NCBI RefSeq assembly: GCF_900103815.1
Contig: NZ_FNHZ01000006.1
Span: 1 to 64,000, forward strand
Length of the DNA: 64,000 nt
Direction: 5' to 3'
Source: Lachnospira pectinoschiza
GTDB taxonomy: Bacteria; Bacillota; Clostridia; Lachnospirales; Lachnospiraceae
This document shows, piece by piece, positions 38,596 through 47,684 of this stretch; the first letter of the stretch is position 1, and each line of letters begins with the position of its first letter. The notes beneath the pieces were generated by a model. The model searched no databases, was not told where the DNA came from, and was given only the letters and a program-made list of their open reading frames with translations. Both the position numbers and the translations under genes were made by a program.

Positions 38596-41232
38596 TTACT
38601 TTGTCTTCTTTGTGATATCAACAACCTTACCATAGTAAGCCTTGATGTACATTTCCTTGATTTCACTGATAAGTGGATATCTTGGATTAGCACCTGTACA
38701 CTGATCATCGAAGGCCATCTCTGACATTTCATCAAGAGTAGCAAGGAAATCCTTTTCTTCAATGCCGTAATCTTTAATTGTATCTTTAATACCGATTGTA
38801 TGCTTAAGTTCTTCAATCTTATCGATGAGCTTGTTGAACTTTTCATCATCGTTCTTACCCTGGATACCTAAGAATTCAGCAACCTCTACGTAACGTTCCT
38901 TACAATGTGGATACTGATACTGAGGGAATGTTCCCATCTTAGTAGGTACGTCAACGGCATTAAACTTCATAATATCTGTAAGAAGAATTGCATTTGCAAC
39001 ACCGTGTGGTAAGTGATGGTAAGCACCAAGCTTATGAGCCATAGAGTGGCAAACACCAAGGAATGCGTTAGCGAAGGCCATACCAGCCATACAGCTAGCT
39101 ACTGCCATCTTTTCTCTAGCCTTAGCGTCGTTAGCACCATTTTCATAAGCTGATGGTAAATAATCAAATATAGTCTTAATAGCCTTAAGAGAAATACCAT
39201 CTGTAAACTCTGTAGCCATAATAGAAGCATAAGCCTCTAAAGCGTGAACTAATGCATCAAAACCTGAAGCAGCTGTTAAGCCCTTAGGCTGTGTCATATG
39301 CATATCAGCATCTACAATAGCCATATTAGGAAGTAATTCGTAATCAGCTAAAGGATACTTTAAACCTGTCTGCTCGTCTGTAATAACTGCGAATGGAGTT
39401 ACTTCAGAACCTGTACCAGATGAAGTAGAAATAGCTACGAAGTAAGCCTTTTCACCCATCTTAGGGAATGTGTAAATTCTCTTTCTAATATCCATGAAAC
39501 GCATTGCCATATCTTCGAAGTCAGCTTCTGGATGCTCATACATAACCCACATGATCTTACCAGCATCCATAGCAGAACCACCACCGATAGCAATGATTGT
39601 ATCTGGTTCAAATAATCTCATAGCTTCTGCACCAGCCTTAGCACAAGCAAGTGTTGGATCTGGAGCTACATCATAGAAGCAAGTATACTGGATACCCATT
39701 TCATCGAGCTTATCTGTAATGTTCTTAATATGACCGTTCTTGTAAAGGAACTGATCAGTTACGATGAAGGCCTTCTTCTTACCCATAACGTTCTTTAATT
39801 CATCAAGAGCTACTGGAAGACAACCCTTCTTGAAGTAAACCTTTTCAGGTGCTCTAAACCAAAGCATATTTTCTCTCCTCTCAGCGACATTCTTGATATT
39901 AATAAGGTGCTTAACTCCAACGTTTTCTGAAACTGAGTTACCACCCCAAGAACCACAACCAAGAGTAAGTGAAGGTGTAAGAGTGAAGTTGTAAATATCA
40001 CCGATACCACCCTGTGAAGAAGGTGTGTTAATTAAGCAACGGCAAGTCTTCATAGCTTCTGACCACTTAGCAATCTTTTCCTGCTGTGTAGGAATGTTGA
40101 TATAAAGTGAAGAAGTATGACCAAAACCACCATCAGCGATTAAGTGTGAAGCCTTATCCATAGCATCTTCGAAGTCATCAGCCTTGTACATAGCAAGAAC
40201 TGGTGAAAGCTTCTCATGAGCAAATTCTTCAGAAATATCAACTGAAGTAACTTCACCGATAATAATCTTTGTATCTTCTGGAACCTTAACACCAGCAAGA
40301 CCAGCAATAGTAGCAGCCTTCTGACCAACGATCTTAGCATTTAAGGCACCGTTAATAAGGATAGTCTTTCTAACCTTTTCTGTTTCTGTCTTATTTAAGA
40401 AATAGCATCCTCTGTCTTCAAATTCCTTCTTAACAGCATCGTAAATCTTCTTATCAACGATTACTGACTGTTCTGAAGCACAAATCATACCATTATCAAA
40501 TGTCTTAGAATGAATGATTGAGTTAACAGCTAATGTAATATCTGCTGTTTCATCAATGATTGCAGGAGTGTTACCAGCACCAACACCGAGTGCAGGAGTT
40601 CCTGATGAGTAAGCTGACTTAACCATACCAGGACCACCAGTTGCAAGGATGATATCAGCTTCCTTCATAAGCATATTTGTTAAGTCAAGAGATGGAACAT
40701 CAATCCAACCAATGATACCTTCTGGAGCACCAGCCTTAACTGCAGCCTCAAGAACTACTCTAGCAGCTTCAATTGTTGAACCCTTAGCTCTTGGGTGAGG
40801 ACTGATAATAATACCGTTACGAGTCTTTAAACTTACTAATGTCTTAAAAATAGCAGTTGATGTAGGGTTTGTTGTTGGAATAACAGCAGCAACAACACCG
40901 ATAGGCTCTGCAATCTTAGTAATACCAGCAGCTGTATCTCTTTCAAGAACACCACAAGTCTTTGTGTCCTTATACTTATTGTAGATATACTCAGAAGCGA
41001 AATGGTTCTTGATAACCTTATCTTCAACGATACCCATTCCTGTTTCTTCAACTGCTAACTTAGCAAGACGAATTCTTTCCTTGTTAGCTGCAAGAGCTGC
41101 TGCTCTAAAAATCTTGTCTACCTGTTCCTGAGAAAATGTAGCGAATTCACGCTGAGCTTTTCTTACTGAATTAAGCTTTTCTTCAAGAGCTTCGACTGTG
41201 TCAACGACTAATGTTTTCTGTTTCTCTGACAT
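38596..41232 (-). CDS. adhE: Bifunctional aldehyde-alcohol dehydrogenase AdhE
   Basis: The 878-residue enzyme turns acetyl-CoA into ethanol with two NADH. The N-terminal half (about 1-440) is a CoA-acylating aldehyde dehydrogenase with the nucleophilic Cys in NGMICASEQS (near 248). The C-terminal half (about 450-860) is an iron-dependent alcohol dehydrogenase with GGGSAMDAGKIMW and the metal-binding AHKLGAYHHLPHGVANAILL region. Such proteins form spirosomes. The promoter has flanking Rex-type operators (41430-41504), fitting NADH-responsive control of the fermentative end step. Confidence 0.97.
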   Translation of the reverse strand: MSEKQKTLVVDTVEALEEKLNSVRKAQREFATFSQEQVDKIFRAAALAANKERIRLAKLAVEETGMGIVEDKVIKNHFASEYIYNKYKDTKTCGVLERDTAAGITKIAEPIGVVAAVIPTTNPTSTAIFKTLVSLKTRNGIIISPHPRAKGSTIEAARVVLEAAVKAGAPEGIIGWIDVPSLDLTNMLMKEADIILATGGPGMVKSAYSSGTPALGVGAGNTPAIIDETADITLAVNSIIHSKTFDNGMICASEQSVIVDKKIYDAVKKEFEDRGCYFLNKTETEKVRKTILINGALNAKIVGQKAATIAGLAGVKVPEDTKIIIGEVTSVDISEEFAHEKLSPVLAMYKADDFEDAMDKASHLIADGGFGHTSSLYINIPTQQEKIAKWSEAMKTCRCLINTPSSQGGIGDIYNFTLTPSLTLGCGSWGGNSVSENVGVKHLINIKNVAERRENMLWFRAPEKVYFKKGCLPVALDELKNVMGKKKAFIVTDQFLYKNGHIKNITDKLDEMGIQYTCFYDVAPDPTLACAKAGAEAMRLFEPDTIIAIGGGSAMDAGKIMWVMYEHPEADFEDMAMRFMDIRKRIYTFPKMGEKAYFVAISTSSGTGSEVTPFAVITDEQTGLKYPLADYELLPNMAIVDADMHMTQPKGLTAASGFDALVHALEAYASIMATEFTDGISLKAIKTIFDYLPSAYENGANDAKAREKMAVASCMAGMAFANAFLGVCHSMAHKLGAYHHLPHGVANAILLTDIMKFNAVDVPTKMGTFPQYQYPHCKERYVEVAEFLGIQGKNDDEKFNKLIDKIEELKHTIGIKDTIKDYGIEEKDFLATLDEMSEMAFDDQCTGANPRYPLISEIKEMYIKAYYGKVVDITKKTK

Positions 41233-41720
41233 AATCTCCTCATTTCTGCGCTGCCTATAAATTTGACTTACGACCCGGATAAAGAAATATAGATAAAACG
41301 TTGTTGCTAATTAAGGGAGGTCTATATTTCATATCGTAAATAAATTCTTTAGAAACGTAAGCAGCGCTTTACGCTCCTAATTTAGGTAAAAAGTAGCTTC
41401 AAAGGATAAAGTTACTTTTCTAACAAAGTTTGATAATTAATTAACAAGGTCAATATACCATGAGAAATAAACCGTGTCAATAGAAACTGTTAAAAAAATA
41501 ACAAGCAATTTCACCTAAAAATTTGTACATTTACTAGTAATATTTTTTTTATTCCACAACTAATTGATATATTATTAAATATATGTTATTTTATAATTAA
41601 TTGCAAGTGCTAGCTATATTTTTATGCTAAAAAATTAACAAAAGGTATACATAAATATAAAGTACTTGAACGTGATAATTTTATAAACCAGATCAAATGC
41701 AGCATTAAGTGGGGTAGGCT
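41233..41720. promoter_or_regulatory. adhE control region with three Rex-like operators
   Basis: On the minus strand the adhE promoter is TTGACA (41475-41480), 17-base spacer, TATATT (41452-41457). Rex-type sites (TTGTTAA-N4-TTAACAA) lie at 41430-41447 (13 of 14 half-site bases), 41487-41504 (12 of 14) and 41624-41641 (12 of 14). The first two sit immediately on both sides of the promoter. A leader of about 200 bases follows. No gene is seen in this gap; plus-strand promoter elements for the HD-GYP gene must lie at its right end. Confidence 0.72.
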
Positions 41721-42818
41721 ATGAAAAAGGTGAGTGTAGATAGCTTAAAAGGCAATGAAATATTGGCATTACCTGTAGTTTCTGACAACGACATCGTATT
41801 AATTCACGCAGATGTGGTGCTCACAAGTGATTTAATAAACCGTATCCACAATATAGGTTTGTATGAAGTCTATATTAAGGACGATCTTGTTAATGAAACT
41901 AAGGAAGAAAATCATGTAGAACTTCCTAAACAAGAGGAACCTGTACATGTTTATAAGGTTGAGGAAACAATTGAAAATTCTAGAGAAGTAATCAAATCTG
42001 TGTTAGAGAAGCACATTTACAAACACAATGAGGAACTTAAGCAGATCGGAAGAGAAGCGGAGAGAATCATCGACTCAGTACTTGAAGAACCAGAGGTTAT
42101 TACTAACATTACAGAAATTCGTAATGTCAGTACAGATATGTATACTCATTGTATAAATGTGTGCTCCCTCTCTACAATTATGGCTCTACGTCTAAGAATG
42201 AGCGAGAAGCAGGTTAGAAATGTATCTCTTGGTGCAATCCTTCACGATATAGGTTTGCGCTATATTAAGGTACCTTATATAAATGTGACAGAGTCCGATA
42301 TGTCCGACAAAGATGCCATTGAATACAAGAAACACACTATATTTGGCTATAGTTCTATTCAGGATGAAACTTGGCTAACAGATGTGGCAAAGGAGATTAT
42401 TTTACTTCATCATGAAAGAATTGATGGTTCAGGCTATCCTTTTCAGCAAACAGGTGATAAACTAAGGTCAGAGGTAAAACTCGTATCAATATGTGATGAA
42501 TTTGATAGTCTCATAAGTGGAATCGGAAACAGAAAATTAAAGATTTATGAGGCCATTGAGTATCTGAAGGTGCACGCAGGAACTACATTTGACGCGGCTA
42601 TTACAGAAAAATTATTAGACTCCGTGGCAGCCTTCCCTGTTGGCATTACAGTAATTACTGATAAGGGTGAAAAGGGCGTGGTAATAAGGCAGAATCGTGA
42701 ATATACAGATAGACCTGTTATAAAAATGACCTTCCACGCAGATGGTACACCATACGAAGAAAATATTGAGAAGAATCTTATGACAGAGCTCACAATGTTC
42801 ATTGTTGATACAGAATAA
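41721..42818 (+). CDS. HD-GYP domain protein
   Basis: The 365-residue soluble protein has an N-terminal DUF3391-like region (about 1-110), an HD-GYP domain (about 125-300) with HDIGLRYI and HHERIDGSGYPF, and a C-terminal beta tail. HD-GYP proteins hydrolyse cyclic di-GMP; the HD and metal-ligand motifs are present, while GYP appears in the form GSGYP. No receiver domain is attached. The DUF3881-like gene follows by 21 bases. It could oppose the diguanylate cyclase encoded at 9419. Confidence 0.85.
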   Translation: MKKVSVDSLKGNEILALPVVSDNDIVLIHADVVLTSDLINRIHNIGLYEVYIKDDLVNETKEENHVELPKQEEPVHVYKVEETIENSREVIKSVLEKHIYKHNEELKQIGREAERIIDSVLEEPEVITNITEIRNVSTDMYTHCINVCSLSTIMALRLRMSEKQVRNVSLGAILHDIGLRYIKVPYINVTESDMSDKDAIEYKKHTIFGYSSIQDETWLTDVAKEIILLHHERIDGSGYPFQQTGDKLRSEVKLVSICDEFDSLISGIGNRKLKIYEAIEYLKVHAGTTFDAAITEKLLDSVAAFPVGITVITDKGEKGVVIRQNREYTDRPVIKMTFHADGTPYEENIEKNLMTELTMFIVDTE

Positions 42819-42839
42819 ATTATAGAAACGAGTGATTTT

Positions 42840-43757
42840 ATGAACATATATACTAGAGCCGTGGGATTTAGTGATTTGACCTCCGAAAAGGAAGAAGAAT
42901 TCATTAAATTAGGTATTGAGGAAAGTTTAAAAGAAGGATTTGTCGTAAGACATGAAAAGCTAGATAGAGGCGTGATAATTTTGCGCCTAAGTGAGTCCAC
43001 AGGCCTCTACATTTTTGGTAGATACGATGGTGATAATTTTAAGTACGAATATTATTATCCTTTTGTTGTGGGCACTAGAGTAACGGATAATGAAGAACTT
43101 ATGGTGGAGAGACATTTGGATAAGGAATCCTACGCTGTGATTTGCGATGAGCTAAAGACGGGCGTTACCCTGATTTTTTATTTGCAAAATGTAATGGATT
43201 ATTTCGACTATCTCTTTAGTGGCAAGGAATTTAAGCTTGAAAAGTTCAATCCAGACGTGAGAAATGCCATTTCAAAGCAGGCAATTAGAAATAAAAAAGT
43301 GGCCCTAACAGCCCTCTCTCTTGGTGGTTTAATCCTTCTTCCAACAGCAAAGAAAAAGAAGATTAAGAGATCAGCTAAGGAAGAAGAGTCAAGAAAGAAC
43401 CTTATTCAGGCCGCTAAAAAAGGCGATGAGAACGCCATTGAGAGCTTAACCATAGAGGATATGGACAAGTACAATGAGCTCTCACAAAGAATCACTAAGG
43501 AGGACATTTTCACAATTATTGACTCAACCTTTATGCCATGTGGCGTGGAGTGCGACCAATACTCAGTTGTTGGCGAAATCCTTGAACTTAAAGTCGAGGA
43601 GAATATTTATACTGGTGAGAAAATGTACATAATGCTTCTAGACTGCAACGGTCTTGTAATTACTACAGCCATTAACGCAAAGCACTTATTAGGCGAGCCA
43701 GAAATTGGCAGAAGATTTAAGGGCCAGATTTGGTTACAGGGTAATGTAAAATTCTAG
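42840..43757 (+). CDS. DUF3881-like protein
   Basis: The 305-residue protein starts MNIYTRAVGFSDLTSEKEEE and has a YIFGRYDGDNFKYEYYYPFV segment near 57-76, a weakly hydrophobic patch near 155-166 followed by KKKK, and a C-terminal domain with CGVECDQYSVVGEI and IWLQGNVKF. This fits DUF3881, a family seen mainly in Lachnospiraceae, without known function. The gene lies 21 bases after the HD-GYP gene and shares its transcript. Confidence 0.7.
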   Translation: MNIYTRAVGFSDLTSEKEEEFIKLGIEESLKEGFVVRHEKLDRGVIILRLSESTGLYIFGRYDGDNFKYEYYYPFVVGTRVTDNEELMVERHLDKESYAVICDELKTGVTLIFYLQNVMDYFDYLFSGKEFKLEKFNPDVRNAISKQAIRNKKVALTALSLGGLILLPTAKKKKIKRSAKEEESRKNLIQAAKKGDENAIESLTIEDMDKYNELSQRITKEDIFTIIDSTFMPCGVECDQYSVVGEILELKVEENIYTGEKMYIMLLDCNGLVITTAINAKHLLGEPEIGRRFKGQIWLQGNVKF

Positions 43758-43778
43758 GAGAAAGCTAATAAGAATAGT

Positions 43779-43808
43779 AACTAGCTACTTTTTTGTAGCT
43801 AGTTTTTT
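43779..43808 (+). terminator. Terminator after the DUF3881-like gene
   Basis: AACTAGCTAC (43779-43788), loop of six T, GTAGCTAGTT (43795-43804), then T run. Confidence 0.87.
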
Positions 43809-43870
43809 TGTGCTTTTATCTTTGAAAATGTAAATCTAAGTCACAAGTATAATTAAGTATTTTGTAGAAG

Positions 43871-43899
43871 TTGACCACGAATTTACTGTGTGATAAAAT
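43871..43899 (+). promoter_or_regulatory. Promoter of tRNA-Arg
   Basis: TTGACC (43871-43876), 17-base spacer, TAAAAT (43894-43899). Confidence 0.72.
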
Positions 43900-43945
43900 A
43901 GCATGCGTAAGCCAATTAGCCTTTAAACAAGGCTTAAAGCTTTAT

Positions 43946-44017
43946 GTTCTCATAGTTAAGTGGATATAACGGGGACCTCCTAAGTCTCAATCCCCAGTTC
44001 GACTCTGGGTGGGAACA
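43946..44017 (+). tRNA. tRNA-Arg(CCU)
   Basis: This 72-nt tRNA has acceptor GTTCTCA pairing with TGGGAAC, discriminator A, D loop AGTTAAGTGGATATAAC, anticodon stem-loop GGGAC-CTCCTAA-GTCTC (anticodon CCU, decoding AGG) and T arm CCCAG-TTCGACT-CTGGG. CCA is not encoded. Confidence 0.93.
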
Positions 44018-44046
44018 TTTTAATTAAGAAAGCAATAGAAATGTAG

Positions 44047-44089
44047 AAGGGACATAAGATTTATAAGCTAAATCTCATGCCCTTTTTTA
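44047..44089 (+). terminator. Terminator after tRNA-Arg
   Basis: AAGGGACAT...AGATTT pairs with AAATCT...ATGCCCTT (44047-44089) with small mismatches, then T. It separates the tRNA from the ECF operon, whose own TATAAT-like element may be at 44091-44096. Confidence 0.7.
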
Positions 44090-44142
44090 CTATAATTTAA
44101 TGTAAGAGGCAAATTTATCCTTTAAGTTAAGAAAGAAAAAAT

Positions 44143-45021
44143 ATGTTTAATAAGTATAGAAATATTAAGCTCATAGGAAGCGTTATAATTGTCCTAGCCC
44201 TTGTAATTACAGTTGCGGCAAACCTTAGATTTAGGAGCGTGAAGCAGTACAATGAGGACGCTAGTAGGATTGCTAGCGAGCAGGAATCTTTGGCAAAGGA
44301 ATATGAAGAGAATCTAGATGATGAGTCGGATAGTAATTTAGAAGATATAGCTAGTGATATTGGAGCAGTGACAGATGAACAAGGGGAATCCACAAGCTCT
44401 TCAGATTTGAATAAAACGGACATAGAGGGCCAAGAAACTGGTGAAGGAACTGAAAGTGGAAATAGTGCTAATGAAAGTTCTAGTATAACTACAACTGATA
44501 ATGCAGCTAGTGCTTCGGAAAGTTTGACAGGCAGTGAAGCAGGCAGTTCAGGAAACGCCTCAGAAAGTTCATCTGCTGGCAATTCTAACACAACTAGTTC
44601 TAGTTCAACTAATTCAGGCAAGAGCTACATTAAAGTAACTATTAGAATTACAGTAGCTGTGCTTCTTGAAGAGGGCAATTACAGCAGATTATCAGATACA
44701 GTTAAGGCAAGCATCCCATCTAATGGTGATATTGCCTATGAAACTCTTTATCTTGAAGAGGGTTCAACAGTACTAGATGCCCTTGTGGCAGTAGCTAATA
44801 AAAACGGAATTTCAATTACTAATAGTGGAGGCTATGTTTCACAAATTGCAGGTTTTGGCGAGAAGATTTTTGGAGGCTCGGCAGATTACAGTGGTTGGAC
44901 CTACTACTTAAATCACAACACTAATTTAATAAACGTAGGAGCAGGCGCAAAAAAACTAACAGACGGTGATTACATTTGTTGGTGGTATACCACTAATTGG
45001 GGAGACTATAAAGGATATTAA
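44143..45021 (+). CDS. Membrane-anchored DUF4430 (transcobalamin-beta-like) protein
   Basis: The 292-residue protein has one N-terminal membrane anchor (about 10-30), a long Ser/Glu/Thr/Gly-rich spacer (about 50-160) and a C-terminal DUF4430 domain (about 170-292). The domain shows GSTVLDALVAVANKNGI, SGGYVSQIAGF, SGWTYYLNHNTNLINVGA and LTDGDYICWWYTTNWGDY. DUF4430 resembles the beta domain of intrinsic factor and transcobalamin, which closes over cobalamin. It opens an operon with a full ECF transporter 12 bases downstream, so it should be a surface ligand-binding accessory. Corrinoid as ligand is inferred from the fold and from the riboswitch on the convergent gene. Confidence 0.83.
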   Translation: MFNKYRNIKLIGSVIIVLALVITVAANLRFRSVKQYNEDASRIASEQESLAKEYEENLDDESDSNLEDIASDIGAVTDEQGESTSSSDLNKTDIEGQETGEGTESGNSANESSSITTTDNAASASESLTGSEAGSSGNASESSSAGNSNTTSSSSTNSGKSYIKVTIRITVAVLLEEGNYSRLSDTVKASIPSNGDIAYETLYLEEGSTVLDALVAVANKNGISITNSGGYVSQIAGFGEKIFGGSADYSGWTYYLNHNTNLINVGAGAKKLTDGDYICWWYTTNWGDYKGY

Positions 45022-45033
45022 AGGAGAGGCAAG

Positions 45034-45927
45034 ATGAATAGTAGATGTCCATTTTTTACAAAGATGCATCCTTTGGTGCTATTAATATACATTCTTGGCA
45101 TGCTAATTGTAACTATGAGTAGCCTTAATCCTTTATTACTTTCTCTTTCACTTATTTCAGGGATTGTGGTTTTAATATTCTTAAAAGGAAAAAAGGCTAA
45201 GTTATCATTTATCATATTTTTTAGCATACCAATTCTTATATTTATGATTTTAATTCAGCCCCTTTTCTATCACACAGGCCAGACCGTCCTTTTTTATGTA
45301 AATGAATCCGCAGTCTATAAGGAAAACTACATCTATGGTGGCATTGTAAGCCTTATGTTAATCGCAGGAGTGGTTTGGTGCATGGTTTTAAGAGAGCTAC
45401 TAGATTCTGAGAAAATATACTACCTGTTCGGGAAGTTATCTCCAACACTAGGTCTCTTTTTTACAATGATTTTACGCTTCATTCCCCTTATGAGAGAGCG
45501 ATTAGAGCAAATACATGAGGGTGAGATTGCAATGGGCCGTATAGGGCCAAATGCGGGCCATATAGCCACTATTAGAAATAGGCTTAAGGAAGTCTCAATT
45601 CTTGTGGGATGGTCCCTTGAGAGCTCCATAGAGACGGCTAATTCTATGGAGAGTAGAGGCTATGGCCTAAAGGGCAGAACAAGTTACAATAGATTCAATT
45701 TTAAAGGCCTAGATATAGGACTTATGATTTTAGAAAGCGTAGCTCTAGTCTACATGATTGCAGTGTTAGTAACTAAGGGCTTTAGAGTATATTATTTACC
45801 TGTGATAATTTTGAATAAATGGGACATTTTCAATATATTAGGGCTTATAGTTTTTGTAGTTCTTGCCCTATTGCCAATTATTCAGGAAATTATCTATAAG
45901 ATATGGGAGGCGATGAATAATGACTGA
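45034..45927 (+). CDS. ecfT: ECF transporter membrane component EcfT
   Basis: The 297-residue CbiQ/EcfT-family protein couples the ATPases to the S component. Membrane segments lie near residues 10-50, 60-80, 105-125, 240-262 and 270-292. The coupling-helix motif appears as ESRGYGLKGR near 210-219, after IPLMRERLEQIHEGEIAMG. Its last bases overlap the start of the ATPase gene by 8 bp, so translation is coupled. Confidence 0.9.
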   Translation: MNSRCPFFTKMHPLVLLIYILGMLIVTMSSLNPLLLSLSLISGIVVLIFLKGKKAKLSFIIFFSIPILIFMILIQPLFYHTGQTVLFYVNESAVYKENYIYGGIVSLMLIAGVVWCMVLRELLDSEKIYYLFGKLSPTLGLFFTMILRFIPLMRERLEQIHEGEIAMGRIGPNAGHIATIRNRLKEVSILVGWSLESSIETANSMESRGYGLKGRTSYNRFNFKGLDIGLMILESVALVYMIAVLVTKGFRVYYLPVIILNKWDIFNILGLIVFVVLALLPIIQEIIYKIWEAMNND

Positions 45928-47683
45928 TAATTTTAATACAGAAATTAATAGAAATAATAACGAGAATAATATTATCGAATTTAAAAACTTTAGCTTCTCA
46001 TATAGCGGCAGCGATAGACTAGCCCTTGAAGACATTAATTTAAAGGTGTTTGAGGGCACAATAAACCTTGTGATTGGAAAGTCAGGTTCTGGAAAAACTA
46101 GCTTACTTAAGATGCTAAAAACAAGCCTTATGCCAGCAGGTAAATATAGCGGAACCGTAAGCTTTAAAGGCCAGGAAATAAGTCAGATGGACCAAAGAAG
46201 TCAGACGGAAAATATCGGCTTTGTAAGCCAGAATCCAGATAATCAGATTGTTACAGACACAGTTTGGCATGAACTTGCCTTTGGCCTTGAAAACCTTGGT
46301 CTAGATAACAGTAGCATTAGAAGTAGAGTGGCTGAGATGGCTGAGTATTTTGGCATTTCTAGTTGGTATGAGAAAAAGACTAATACACTATCAGGAGGCC
46401 AAAAGCAGCTAGTAAATCTAGCCTCAGTTATGGTTACAAGACCTAAAGTTTTACTTCTTGATGAACCTACAGCTCAGCTTGATCCAGTGGCATCAAAGCG
46501 ATTCCTAGACCAGATTGTGTCACTAAATAGGGACCTTGGCACAAGCATTATTATGATTGAGCATAATTTGGAAAATGTATTCGAATGGGCAGATACTGTG
46601 TTTGCCTTAGACGCTTCAAAGCTTATTTATGCAGGCAATAAAGATGGATTAATAACAAGACTTAATGAATTAAATAGTGAGCTAAAAATGTCTCTTCCAA
46701 AGCCTGTTTTAGTTTATGAAAAACTCTCAGGCAAGACAGATAAAATCACTATTCCACAAGTTAGAAGGTGGATAAACAATGAATTTGTGGATATGCCAGA
46801 TAATATTAGAAAAAATGTGGAAAAGTTCCTAGAAGATTCTGAAGCAGAGGCAGATAATACTCTCAAAAATACAGAAAATAAAGCAGATAAGAAAGCAGAT
46901 AAGAAATGTCCGATTATTTCAATTAAGAATTTGTCCTTTTCTTACAAAGATTCCAATAAGGATGTAATTTCAAATCTTAATTTAGATATTAATGAAGGGG
47001 AGATTACAGCTATACTTGGAGGTAATGCAGCGGGTAAATCCACACTTTTAAAGCTTATTACAAAGGTTTATAAAGCAAAGTCTGGTAAGATTAAATACAT
47101 GAAGGATAAGCGCCTTATTGCCCTACCTCAAAACCCTCTAACCATCTTTACAGAAGTTAGTCTAGAAGAGGAGTTAGCAGAGGTAATAATGTCTAATCCG
47201 GCTCTTTATAAGGGCTTAAGTCTTGAGGAGAAGAAGCAAATTGTAGAGGACAGTCTTAAAAGTATGGGACTTTTATTTGCAAGGAAAATGCATCCCTACG
47301 ATTTAAGTGGAGGCGAGGCTCAAAAACTTGCCCTAGCAAAGGTGCTTCTTATGAAGCCAGACATTTTATTATTAGATGAGCCAACTAAAGGCCTAGATGT
47401 ATTTTTTAAGGAAGAATTAGCAAAGAGATTAGAGGGACTAGTTAAAAGTGAAAAGATGACTATTTTACTAGTGACACATGACCTTGAATGGGCGGCTAAT
47501 CACGCTAATAGCTGCGCTTTACTCTTTGATAAGAACATTGCAAGCAGAGATAAAGTAAGAAAATTCTTCTCTGGTAATATGTTTTTTACAACAAGCGTTA
47601 ATAGAATTATGTCTGATTTATTCAAAAATTGCATTAAGCTATCAGACGTTGATAAAATAAATAATCTTTCAAAGGACTGGTAA
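45920..47683 (+). CDS. ECF transporter ATPase, two ABC domains fused
   Basis: The 587-residue protein contains two complete ABC ATPase units. Unit 1 (about 15-240) has Walker A GKSGSGKTSLLKM, VSQNPDNQIVTDTVWHELAFG and LSGGQKQLVNLASVM with LLLDEPTAQLD. Unit 2 (about 330-560) has GGNAAGKSTLLKLI, LPQNPLTIFTEVSLEEEL and LSGGEAQKLALAKVLL with LLLDEPTKGLD. The units are joined by a charged Asp/Lys linker (about 305-330). Both catalytic sets look intact. Together with EcfT and the downstream S component it makes a dedicated (group I-like) ECF importer. Confidence 0.92.
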   Translation: MTDNFNTEINRNNNENNIIEFKNFSFSYSGSDRLALEDINLKVFEGTINLVIGKSGSGKTSLLKMLKTSLMPAGKYSGTVSFKGQEISQMDQRSQTENIGFVSQNPDNQIVTDTVWHELAFGLENLGLDNSSIRSRVAEMAEYFGISSWYEKKTNTLSGGQKQLVNLASVMVTRPKVLLLDEPTAQLDPVASKRFLDQIVSLNRDLGTSIIMIEHNLENVFEWADTVFALDASKLIYAGNKDGLITRLNELNSELKMSLPKPVLVYEKLSGKTDKITIPQVRRWINNEFVDMPDNIRKNVEKFLEDSEAEADNTLKNTENKADKKADKKCPIISIKNLSFSYKDSNKDVISNLNLDINEGEITAILGGNAAGKSTLLKLITKVYKAKSGKIKYMKDKRLIALPQNPLTIFTEVSLEEELAEVIMSNPALYKGLSLEEKKQIVEDSLKSMGLLFARKMHPYDLSGGEAQKLALAKVLLMKPDILLLDEPTKGLDVFFKEELAKRLEGLVKSEKMTILLVTHDLEWAANHANSCALLFDKNIASRDKVRKFFSGNMFFTTSVNRIMSDLFKNCIKLSDVDKINNLSKDW

Positions 47684-47684
47684 T

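Noticed and set aside
42545..43000. 151-codon frame antisense across the HD-GYP/DUF3881-like junction
   Set aside because: Shadow frame spanning two well-supported genes.
43809..44142. Cobalamin riboswitch in front of the DUF4430-ECF operon
   Set aside because: No AAGTCAGGA-type core; the gap is filled by tRNA-Arg(CCU) and its terminator.
44127..44621. 164-codon frame antisense to the DUF4430 gene
   Set aside because: Its Leu/Ser/Pro/Glu repeats are the complement of the Ser/Glu-rich spacer; it is not a plausible protein.
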